Source of the DNA: Chlamydiota bacterium
GTDB lineage: Bacteria; Chlamydiota; Chlamydiia; Chlamydiales; Rhabdochlamydiaceae
DNA: 7,936 nt
NCBI GenBank assembly: GCA_011065235.1
Contig: JAAKFB010000077.1
Span: 1-7,936 of the forward strand
Reading direction: 5' to 3'
Below the pieces are notes generated by a model. The model was not told where the DNA came from. It made no database searches and saw nothing but the letters and a program-made list of their open reading frames with translations. Both the position numbers and the translations under genes were made by a program. Position 1 is the stretch's first letter, and each line of letters begins with the position of its first letter. This document shows, piece by piece, positions 1 to 6,232 of the stretch.

Positions 1-294
1 ATTTTTAAATTTATTAAACTTATTCTTATTAGTTGCAACTTTTATTTCTACATCTATCCCATATGTGAGAAATTGACTCAGCTGACTATCTCGATAAAGA
101 GGAGCGATGTCAAAGCGACTCATATCACGGGCACTGAGCTGGGTGGCTTTGCCTTTGCCGGTGATCTCGATTTTGGTTATCGGTTCTTCAATCGAAATGC
201 TGGTGGCGTCCTTCTTGCCATAGTCAAAAAATTGATGAAAAAGCAAAAGGATGGCAGTCATCCCAAAGATAAAAAATAGGGTCCGTTTGTCCAT
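1..294 (-). CDS. yidC: Probable membrane protein insertase YidC, N-terminal 98 residues (partial, runs off the left edge)
   Basis: The frame is open from an ATG at 294 to base 1 with no stop, so the protein continues outside the window. It starts with MDKRTLFFIF followed by a single hydrophobic stretch at about residues 5-23, then a basic-polar segment (YGKKDATS) and a soluble, beta-rich-looking segment (IEEPITKIEITGKGKATQL). This order, a short positively charged start, one N-terminal signal-anchor helix and then an exported domain, is the layout of Gram-negative YidC, which inserts proteins into the inner membrane with or without SecYEG; chlamydial YidC proteins carry a large exported domain. 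The conserved insertase core is not in view, so the name rests on the N-terminal pattern only. No good ribosome-binding site precedes the ATG. The gene lies 28 bp after the F-box/LRR gene on the same strand. The last ~20 codons are strikingly AT-rich (KVATNKNKFNKFKN), unlike the preceding codons. It could instead be another single-pass exported protein. Confidence 0.5.
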   Translation of the reverse strand, partial: MDKRTLFFIFGMTAILLLFHQFFDYGKKDATSISIEEPITKIEITGKGKATQLSARDMSRFDIAPLYRDSQLSQFLTYGIDVEIKVATNKNKFNKFKN

Positions 295-322
295 AAGGAC
301 GCAATGTTATCAATCCAAAGGA

Positions 323-1819
323 TTAAAGAAAACTCCTAAGCCAATCTAAGGTGCTATATAAGGCGCTGTCCATAATTTCTTCCCCTTTTCGGTTACTTTC
401 ATAAAGATATCCTAAACCTTCAGATATGGGCGAACCGATTCCTGGGATTTGTTTCAATAGGTTTCGGAATGGCAATTCCATTCCAGAATAATCGAGAATT
501 TTAAATGACATTAAACATAGCAATACTATATTTAATTTTCTTTGTTTAGGTGTTCTAGTAAAACAATGGGAGATGTAATTTATACGTCCTGCAAGTGAAA
601 GGGGATTTCCTGCGGCTAATGAAAATCCTCCATACGTATATTTGTTTTTAGGTAAGTGAGTTAATTGATTATGTTCAACACTAAGTGTTTTTAGATTCTT
701 GGGTCGATTCTCAGGAATCGACTGAAGCTTATTGTGATCGAGAGAAAGGCAATTCAGAATAGGTAGATCGTAAGTTTCAATAGGAAAATTAGAAAATTTG
801 TTGTTGTCCAAATATAAATCTGTCAAAGCAGAAAGCTTATGAAGATTTTTAGGTAATTCATGAAGTGAATTCTTTGATAAATCCAGGATTTTTAATTTTG
901 AGAGTTTAGTCACTGCTTCAGGTAATCCTGAAAGAGAATTGTTATTGAAAAACAATTTTTTCAGATTAGATAGATCGCAAATTTGCCTAGGAAATTTAGA
1001 AAAACGATTGCTCCCCAATACTAACTTTTTCAAACTAGAAAGCGCGTGAAATTTTTTAGGCAATTCGGAAAGTAAATTATTTTTTATAAGCAATTTCTTC
1101 AGTTTTGAAAGTTTGGTTATATTTTCGGGTAATCTTGAAATAAAATTGTTAAATAAATGTAGTTCCTGCAGATTAGATAGATCGCCTATTTGTTCAGACA
1201 ATTCCGAAATAAGAGTATCTTGAATATACAAATGGGTGAGTTGAGTTATTTGAAAAACTTGTTTAGGAATGTGAGTAAGCTTTTTATTAGAAATTTCAAG
1301 GCTTGTTACTGACACAGGTATTTGATCTTTACATAGAGAGAAATCTAGCTTGAAGGTACTTGCTGCATCGATAACTGTACCGTATGACGTCAAATCTTCA
1401 AGTTTGGGAGCAGTTAAATTGGGCAATGCTCCCGGAGCAAACAATTGGATATTAGAAATCAATGATTCTGCAAAAAAGAGAACATCCCTAGCTTTGAAAT
1501 ACTTTTGGAGAAGAATAACGTTGGCGACTGTTTTAGGCTGGACTAAGATATCCTGGATGCGTGGATCCTCAAGTTTTTTCCCTTTTTCATATAAAGTTTG
1601 AATAAAATCTGTGACTTGTCTGCGAGTTTCTACTTTTCCTTTATTTGGGCATCGAATTTGAATTGCAATTTCTCTCCAACGAGCATCCTGAGAGGCAATA
1701 ACTTGCCAGGCCTTATTAACTAAGCCGAATCTACAAAGATCTGGGATATCAAGAAGATTTGTGATAGTAGTCTGAACATCACGTGAAAGAGTGTTTTGGA
1801 TAGTTTGATTTACGGTCAT
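323..1819 (-). CDS. F-box and leucine-rich-repeat protein, probable host-directed effector
   Basis: This 498-residue protein combines two eukaryote-like modules. Residues ~11-51 read as an F-box: L11, L22-L23-D24, L28, V34-x3-W38 and D45-x2-W48, with the core text LVNKAWQVIASQDARWREI. F-boxes bind Skp1 and bring substrates to SCF ubiquitin ligases. Residues ~171-397 form ten LRRs with a nearly strict 23-residue period (starts near 171, 194, 217, 240, 263, 286, 309, 332, 355, 376), pattern LxxLxLxxNxLxxLPxxixxLxx, giving a likely substrate-binding surface. Residues 58-170 and 411-498 are unrecognised; 429-442 is hydrophobic. No Sec signal peptide is seen, so export would need another route such as type III secretion (inference). 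The start is ATG 1819, with AAGG (1826-1829) six bases upstream and a clear promoter. The LRR part is very AT-rich (15/60 G+C in 841-900 and again in 1081-1140, against 34/60 in 2401-2460 of the transporter gene), which suggests transfer or relaxed evolution. Such families are known to be expanded in amoeba-associated chlamydiae. The target is unknown. Confidence 0.82.
   Translation of the reverse strand: MTVNQTIQNTLSRDVQTTITNLLDIPDLCRFGLVNKAWQVIASQDARWREIAIQIRCPNKGKVETRRQVTDFIQTLYEKGKKLEDPRIQDILVQPKTVANVILLQKYFKARDVLFFAESLISNIQLFAPGALPNLTAPKLEDLTSYGTVIDAASTFKLDFSLCKDQIPVSVTSLEISNKKLTHIPKQVFQITQLTHLYIQDTLISELSEQIGDLSNLQELHLFNNFISRLPENITKLSKLKKLLIKNNLLSELPKKFHALSSLKKLVLGSNRFSKFPRQICDLSNLKKLFFNNNSLSGLPEAVTKLSKLKILDLSKNSLHELPKNLHKLSALTDLYLDNNKFSNFPIETYDLPILNCLSLDHNKLQSIPENRPKNLKTLSVEHNQLTHLPKNKYTYGGFSLAAGNPLSLAGRINYISHCFTRTPKQRKLNIVLLCLMSFKILDYSGMELPFRNLLKQIPGIGSPISEGLGYLYESNRKGEEIMDSALYSTLDWLRSFL
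773..1186 (-). repeat. Two tandem 207-bp copies, each encoding three LRR units
   Basis: Residues 212-280 (980-1186) and 281-349 (773-979) are two successive 69-residue blocks with the same internal order. Each begins DLSNL, continues TKLSKLK...ELPK, then H(A/K)LS(S/A)L and N(R/K)FS(K/N)FP. The DNA copies are diverged but share stretches such as cagattagatagatcgc near 963-980 and 1172-1189. This points to growth of the LRR array by duplication of a three-repeat block rather than of single repeats. Confidence 0.65.
1667..1789 (-). other. F-box domain within the F-box/LRR gene
   Basis: Residues 11-51 of the LRR protein match the usual F-box spacing: an initial leucine, the LLD-x3-L turn, the hydrophobic valine-x3-tryptophan of helix 3 and a second tryptophan ten residues on. 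The classic LP start is replaced by LSRD. Skp1 binding is inferred from the family, not shown. Confidence 0.68.
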
Positions 1820-1840
1820 TTTTTACCTTATTTGAGAACC

Positions 1841-1870
1841 ATTATATCACAATTAATTGTTTAATGTAAA
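1841..1870 (-). promoter_or_regulatory. Sigma-70-type promoter of the F-box/LRR gene
   Basis: On the minus strand a TTTACA -35 box (1865-1870) and a perfect TATAAT -10 box (1841-1846) are separated by 18 bases. Immediately upstream lies an A/T-tract palindrome (1871-1886, TTAAAAAATTTTTTAA) that could act as an UP element or bent DNA. A perfect 12-bp palindrome, ACAATTAATTGT (1849-1860), fills most of the spacer. The implied leader is only about 15 nt and ends with the AAGG ribosome-binding site. Confidence 0.65.
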
Positions 1871-1926
1871 TTAAAAAATTTTTTAAGTCTTTTTGGGGAA
1901 TCAGGACATTTCCTTAGAGAGACCCT

Positions 1927-3333
1927 CTAGGAAGCTTGTTCTGAAGGGCTCCAGGTGTGGCCACGGCTAAGGAGGAAAGGAATGATGCTAAAGATGCCAA
2001 TTCCGGCGATCAAAAAGGAGACATAAAAGGTTTGGCTTCCCATCGAGATCTGCGAGGGAGGAAAAAAGCCAATCATTAGGGTGAAAAAGCTGCTGAGGAT
2101 TCCGACGCCACAGACAAACCACATGCCGGCATTGGACTTTGAGACGGTGAATTTTCGCTTCACTTCAGGTCTTTTGTAGCGCAAGTAAATCGCCGCAGTA
2201 AATAAAAACAGGTAGCCGATCAGGTAGAGCTGCGAGGTGAGTGCCGTTAAAATCCAGAAGCTGCTGTTTAAATCGGGCATGATCAGAAAAATAAAGGAAA
2301 AGAGGGTCACAACCACCCCTTGAATCATGAAGATCCCAAAAGGCATCCCTTTGTCGTTTGTTTTAGTGACAAAAGCGGGCAAGCGACAGTGCTTGGCAGC
2401 TTCAAGTAGGCTTTTGCTAGGTCCCATCACCCAGGTGCTGACGCCGCCAAAGGCGCCAATTGCGATGAGCAGAACCATTGGAGAAATGACCCATGAGAGA
2501 TTTTGTTTATTGAGGAAAAAAGCGATGGCGTCCAGGGGTGCTGTGACGAGGTTAATGTTTTCTTGAGGGATGATGACTCCGATCGAAAATGTTCCCAAAA
2601 TCGACAACACGATAATGACAATGGAGGATAAAAAGATCGCTCGAGGGAAATTTCTCTTAGGGTTGTCCACTTCATTGACGTGGACAGCAGGCATTTCCAT
2701 TCCAGAAAAGCCTAGGAGGAGCCCTGCAAAGAAAACGAGATCGTTGATTCCTGTGATTTTGGGCATGATTTTGGAGGCTGACAAGGTCATTTGAGACTCA
2801 TGACCAGAAAAGATCCAAATACAGGCAAAAAGAATGATGAGCGCGCCTGGTATAATGGTTCCAAGAAAGAGGCAAACCGAGCTGATCAATCCCGAAATTT
2901 TGGTCCCTTTGAGATTCAAGTAAAGAATTACCCAAAAACAGATGACGATCATGAAGAAGAGAAATACAGGATTTGCGGCAAGTCTCGAAGAGAAGCAATA
3001 GGTGATGGATGCTCCGATAAACGCGAGAATGGTGGGATACCACACCACGTTAGAGATCCAGACAAACCACGTGGCGGCAAATCCCCATTTATATCCGAAG
3101 GCTTCACGGATCCAAGAAAAGATGCCGCCTTTTTCTGGCCAACCGGTTGCAAGCTCTGCCGATACAAGAGCGACAGGGATCAAAAACGCGGCAAATGCGA
3201 CTAAAATCATCACGAGCGATGAGAGTCCATACTGGGCACAGAGTGGCCAATTGCGGATGCTTAAAATCGTGGAAATGAAAATTCCAGTGAGCAGAAAAGT
3301 GTTTAGGGATTTTTTTTGCGTATTCATAACCAC
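1927..3333 (-). CDS. APC-superfamily amino acid transporter, GadC-like (glutamate:GABA antiporter subfamily)
   Basis: This is a very hydrophobic integral inner-membrane protein of 468 residues with about 12 helices (near 12-26, 38-58, 83-107, 122-140, 148-175, 198-214, 232-255, 281-303, 333-352, 356-382, 402-424, 436-455), the normal size and fold for the amino acid-polyamine-organocation superfamily. Residues 59-76 (AELATGWPEKGGIFSWIR) and the TM6 region 204-226 (LLLGFSGMEMPAVHV, then NEVDNPKRNFP) are typical of the GadC/YjeM-like branch. Members exchange or import amino acids, and an intracellular bacterium would use it to take host amino acids or export a decarboxylation product. The substrate cannot be read from the sequence; an arginine/agmatine-type exchanger is an alternative. 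No decarboxylase lies beside it. The first codon listed is GTG (3333); ATG at 3327 (residue 3) is an equally good start, and neither has a strong ribosome-binding site. A TATAAA (3339-3344) lies just upstream without a matching -35 box. The gene ends in TAG. Confidence 0.85.
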   Translation of the reverse strand: MVMNTQKKSLNTFLLTGIFISTILSIRNWPLCAQYGLSSLVMILVAFAAFLIPVALVSAELATGWPEKGGIFSWIREAFGYKWGFAATWFVWISNVVWYPTILAFIGASITYCFSSRLAANPVFLFFMIVICFWVILYLNLKGTKISGLISSVCLFLGTIIPGALIILFACIWIFSGHESQMTLSASKIMPKITGINDLVFFAGLLLGFSGMEMPAVHVNEVDNPKRNFPRAIFLSSIVIIVLSILGTFSIGVIIPQENINLVTAPLDAIAFFLNKQNLSWVISPMVLLIAIGAFGGVSTWVMGPSKSLLEAAKHCRLPAFVTKTNDKGMPFGIFMIQGVVVTLFSFIFLIMPDLNSSFWILTALTSQLYLIGYLFLFTAAIYLRYKRPEVKRKFTVSKSNAGMWFVCGVGILSSFFTLMIGFFPPSQISMGSQTFYVSFLIAGIGIFSIIPFLLSRGHTWSPSEQAS

Positions 3334-3374
3334 AAAAGTTTATAGGGACAAAACTTAAGAATCTAGAGTTTTTT

Positions 3375-3406
3375 CGGGTACGGGCACGCACGCGGGCACG
3401 GGCTCG
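3375..3406 (+). repeat. Short GC-rich hexamer repeat, about five CGGGCA-like units
   Basis: Between the TPR and transporter genes the sequence reads as successive hexamers: CGGGTA, CGGGCA, CGCACG, CGGGCA, CGGGCT, then CG. The units all run in one direction, so they do not form a hairpin and do not look like a terminator. The block stands out as GC-rich inside an otherwise ordinary 93-bp gap. Confidence 0.6.
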
Positions 3407-3426
3407 ACCAATTCAGAAAAGGTCTC

Positions 3427-5469
3427 TTATTCCTGGAGATTGGGGTGGGCAGCGAGGAACTCGCGGAACTCCGAGGTGGAGCGCAGGTGATCGAGCCAAT
3501 CATCGCTTTGAAGCTCTTCGAGAGGAGGAAGGGCATTGAAATAATCGGCTTTTTTGAGGAAGTAAATGGCTTTTTCGGGATTTTGGAGAATGGAGTAGAG
3601 GCAGGTCAATTGATAAAAGGCCTGAATATTGCCTAGTTTAGCGGCTAGCGTGAGCTTTTGCTTGGCATCTTGCATGAGTTGTTCCACATCGGTGAGGACA
3701 GGAGTGTGCTGAGCGATGTGGATGAGGGCGATGCCCCAATCGAGGATCATGTAGTCGTTGTCGTCCTCGCGCTTGAGGGCGAGGCGTAAGTGGTGGATGG
3801 CACGATAAAAATAGTCGATCTCTCCTGTCAGCTCTCCGAGGTGGCAAAATGCTTGCGCTAGGCGGTGGTGAACCTCTGGAAAATCGGGATCGACCATGAG
3901 CACATGCGAGAAGAGTTCGATGGCGCGTGTGTAATATTTTTCATCGTCATGAAAATCGCCTAGCATATCGAGGGTCGAGGCATAAGAAAAGAGCCATTCG
4001 GGGTGGAGGTAAACGGCATTTTTTTGCATCCAAAATGCGACTTCAAAGTGGTAGAGAGACTGCTCGAGCCAATTTTGGTCGTGGATCATCTCTCCCATTT
4101 TGGAAAGGGTCTTTGCATAGTCGATATGACGTGTGCTTGTCGAAGAAATGGCGAGGGCTTTTTCGTAGAATTTTAGCGATTGGAGAAGGGTGTCGATATT
4201 GTCTTCTATGGCTCCCACAGTGGAATAGGTGTTGGCGATGGCATGCCAAAGAGGATCGTGGGTCCGGTCGATCGAAAGGCCAATCTGAAACTTTTCAATG
4301 GCTTGGTAATAGTGGTCGAAATCGTTGAAATAACGCCCAAAGGAGTTGAAGCACATCCCTAAGCTGTACCAGATCTCAGGATCGTCTTCATCGAGCTCAA
4401 GAGCTTCTTCGATTTTGTTTTCCGCTTCGTAGATAAGATCGAGTCTTTCTGTTAGCTGTCCAAGAAGGGCGAGCGCTTCGGCCCAAATGGCGAGTGTTGT
4501 CGGAATTTCAGGATCACAGGCATAGGCGTAATGGCATTTCTCTAAGCATGCGCGCAGTCTTTTTAGATCGCCACTTTGTCTTGCACTTGCGAGGAGAAAC
4601 TTTGCCCACTCTAGCCAGTGTTCGGGTTCTTGAGGACAAAGTTTGGAAGCGGTCGCAAAGCAATCGTTCGCTTGTGAAAAATGGTCTTCATCATGTGTGT
4701 GTTCAAAGAGCATCTGCAACGCTTCTGCAAGGCTACTCCAGCTATCCGCATGGCTTTCATCAAGTGAGACGGCATGCTTGAAGCAATTGACCGCTTTGAC
4801 GATTTGGCGGAGATCTTTGATTTTCGTCGAGAGTAGTAGCGCAGTTGCCCCGTAGTCTACCCAAAATTCAAGGGGGAGGGTTTCAGCGTATTCAATTGCA
4901 CGCTCAAAATACTGAACAGCTTTTTGTAGATCGACGGCTTCTTCTGAGTGGGTCCCCATGTGATACCAGCTGACTCCGTAATCCCAGAAAAGTTCGGCCG
5001 ATTCACATTGGAGCCCGAGCGCTTTTTCGTATTTTTCCTTAGCTGAGACGAAGAAGTGATACTCACCTTGTTGATCTCCAAGGTGTGTCAGGGTATTACC
5101 CCAAACTTGTAAAATTTCAGGAGAATGTGGATCGAGCTGATGCGCTTTTTTAAATTTTTTATTAGCTATTAGAAGTGCTTGCTGCCTCCCTTCTTCAGAG
5201 CCGTAGTCGAATAAGGCGAGACCCTTTCTAAAATACAACTCGGGCTGGCTGTCTTGGATGAGCTCTTCGACCTCAGAAAAGGCTTCCATTGCCTCCGAGA
5301 AGTGCCCCTGAAGCAATTTATTCTCGCCAGATGCGACCAATTCCTCAGGGTTTTTAACCTTTTCAGGATCGGATTTTAGAGTGGCTGTATTGAGCTGATT
5401 AAATTCCATGAAACACACTTGCTGCAAAGTATGGAAGTATAAAAAACCGGGATTTTTTCGACAATCCAT
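3427..5469 (-). CDS. Long tetratricopeptide-repeat protein with 41-42-residue repeat units
   Basis: This 680-residue protein has no signal peptide or membrane segment and is probably cytosolic. From about residue 42 to 640 it is a helical repeat solenoid. Residues ~42-115 look like ordinary TPRs (GHFSEAMEAFSEVEEL; KFKKAHQLDPHSPE). From ~117 to ~613 about twelve units start near 117, 158, 200, 241, 283, 324, 365, 406, 447, 491, 532 and 573. Each follows W/F-x2-YG-xALxxxG-x(6-8)-D-xxYYxAIxxFxxALxLD, so they are TPRs lengthened by 7-8 residues between the two helices. The tail (DDWLDHLRSTSEFREFL, residues 656-672) resembles the capping end seen in many bacterial TPR proteins. TPRs are protein-binding scaffolds; the partner is unknown, and in chlamydiae some act as secretion chaperones or effectors. 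The start at ATG 5469 has AAGAAAGG close upstream; ATG 5409 (residue 21, MEFNQLN) is a strong alternative because residues 1-20 do not look like part of the fold. Confidence 0.85.
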   Translation of the reverse strand: MDCRKNPGFLYFHTLQQVCFMEFNQLNTATLKSDPEKVKNPEELVASGENKLLQGHFSEAMEAFSEVEELIQDSQPELYFRKGLALFDYGSEEGRQQALLIANKKFKKAHQLDPHSPEILQVWGNTLTHLGDQQGEYHFFVSAKEKYEKALGLQCESAELFWDYGVSWYHMGTHSEEAVDLQKAVQYFERAIEYAETLPLEFWVDYGATALLLSTKIKDLRQIVKAVNCFKHAVSLDESHADSWSSLAEALQMLFEHTHDEDHFSQANDCFATASKLCPQEPEHWLEWAKFLLASARQSGDLKRLRACLEKCHYAYACDPEIPTTLAIWAEALALLGQLTERLDLIYEAENKIEEALELDEDDPEIWYSLGMCFNSFGRYFNDFDHYYQAIEKFQIGLSIDRTHDPLWHAIANTYSTVGAIEDNIDTLLQSLKFYEKALAISSTSTRHIDYAKTLSKMGEMIHDQNWLEQSLYHFEVAFWMQKNAVYLHPEWLFSYASTLDMLGDFHDDEKYYTRAIELFSHVLMVDPDFPEVHHRLAQAFCHLGELTGEIDYFYRAIHHLRLALKREDDNDYMILDWGIALIHIAQHTPVLTDVEQLMQDAKQKLTLAAKLGNIQAFYQLTCLYSILQNPEKAIYFLKKADYFNALPPLEELQSDDWLDHLRSTSEFREFLAAHPNLQE

Positions 5470-5568
5470 ATGCCTTTCTTGAAATGCTGTGCAGTCTTTT
5501 TTACAGTTTATTATCGCTTGAGTTTAATGGGGTTAGGTTTCAAAAAACATTCAATAAAAATTTTTGTT

Positions 5569-5580
5569 AAAGACGTCTTT
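5569..5580. promoter_or_regulatory. Perfect 12-bp palindrome in the divergent promoter region, possible operator
   Basis: AAAGACGTCTTT is its own reverse complement and sits two bases upstream of the -35 box of the rightward promoter, in the 169-bp gap between divergent genes (5470-5638). This is a typical place for a dimeric regulator to bind. An AAAAATTTTT tract lies just to its left at 5556-5565. No regulator is identified and chance remains possible in AT-rich DNA. Confidence 0.35.
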
Positions 5581-5582
5581 TC

Positions 5583-5611
5583 TTGCTTATTTTTCTCTTG
5601 CATCCTAAAAT
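5583..5611 (+). promoter_or_regulatory. Putative sigma-70-type promoter for the small membrane protein and thioesterase genes
   Basis: A TTGCTT -35-like box (5583-5588) is followed after exactly 17 bases by TAAAAT (5606-5611), one mismatch from the -10 consensus. The implied start of transcription is about 20 nt before ATG 5639, with a GGAGG ribosome-binding site (5630-5634) in between. The -35 match is only the TTG half. Confidence 0.5.
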
Positions 5612-5638
5612 TTAATGTGAATTTCAATTGGAGGCTCC

Positions 5639-6232
5639 ATGTTACCGATAAGCTACGGGAAATGTCCCGAAAAAGATTATCTAGATGCAGGTGAAGAGAT
5701 TGCAGAAGATTTTGATCGGGGTGATTTCTATAAAATCGTCCAAAAAATCAATAATACTTTCTTTGGTGGTGGGGTTTTCGCTTCGAAGAGCTTTTCTTCT
5801 CTTGCTTCTGTTAAATATCCTCACCCCCCTGCGGGCAATTCTCAAGATATACATGGTTTCGTTAGTGTGGAAATTTCAAGTGGAATTTCATGGAGCGCAT
5901 GTCTAGGATACATAGAATGTATCCCTTTTTATGGGTCGGTTCTTGCGGTCATCAATGTAATTGGCCACTTTTTATATATGATAAAATCCGGTCGAAGTCT
6001 TGAACGGGAAGTGGAAATTTTGAATGCATTAGAGCGTAGCTATGATAATGTTAGGAGAGGTGCATCCTTGAACCTTACGAACAAAGTGTTTTATGAAGCA
6101 GTTCGATATACAGTTCATCGGAATCACTTGATTGGATCTTTGGTTGCGGTTATTCCCTTTGCTAAACCCGCAATCAGACTTGCCCAAGGAGCCTTGTATC
6201 GGGCACCTACTCTGCAACACCAAGAGTCCTAA
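5639..6232 (+). CDS. Unrecognised small protein with two hydrophobic segments, probable membrane protein
   Basis: This 197-residue protein is not recognised. It begins with a polar, acidic stretch (residues 10-28), followed by a glycine/serine-rich part (41-80). A long hydrophobic region covers ~82-115 (CLGYIECIPFYGSVLAVIN, then VIGHFLYMI), long enough for one long or two closely packed helices. A charged helical stretch (119-140) comes next, and a second, shorter hydrophobic segment lies at ~162-182 (HLIGSLVAVIPFAKPAI). Both hydrophobic parts contain an IP-F/Y motif (CIPFYGS and VIPFAKP). No cleavable signal peptide is visible. Paired hydrophobic segments recall chlamydial inclusion-membrane proteins, but no inclusion-protein family is recognised. 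The start is supported by GGAGG (5630-5634), four bases from the ATG. The stop TAA is immediately followed by the ATG of the thioesterase gene, so the two are probably co-transcribed and translationally coupled. Confidence 0.7.
   Translation: MLPISYGKCPEKDYLDAGEEIAEDFDRGDFYKIVQKINNTFFGGGVFASKSFSSLASVKYPHPPAGNSQDIHGFVSVEISSGISWSACLGYIECIPFYGSVLAVINVIGHFLYMIKSGRSLEREVEILNALERSYDNVRRGASLNLTNKVFYEAVRYTVHRNHLIGSLVAVIPFAKPAIRLAQGALYRAPTLQHQES

Noticed and set aside
73..279. Plus-strand open frame of 68 codons at the left end
   Set aside because: It lies wholly antisense to the probable yidC frame, has no ribosome-binding site and resembles no protein; the minus-strand frame has a proper membrane-anchor start.
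1887..1926. Possible rho-independent terminator after the transporter gene
   Set aside because: The only stem found is four base pairs (AGGA/TCCT) and no uninterrupted T tract follows it on the minus strand.
2791..3204. Plus-strand open frame of 137 codons inside the transporter gene
   Set aside because: The translation is low in hydrophobic residues and looks random, while the opposite strand encodes a clear 12-helix transporter. It is an antisense shadow.
3334..3374. Complete sigma-70 promoter for the transporter gene
   Set aside because: A TATAAA is present at 3339-3344, but no -35-like hexamer lies 16-18 bases upstream, and the implied leader would be almost absent.
3927..4328. Plus-strand open frame of 133 codons inside the TPR gene
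   Set aside because: It is arginine- and tryptophan-rich with no recognisable motif, antisense to well-formed TPR repeats.
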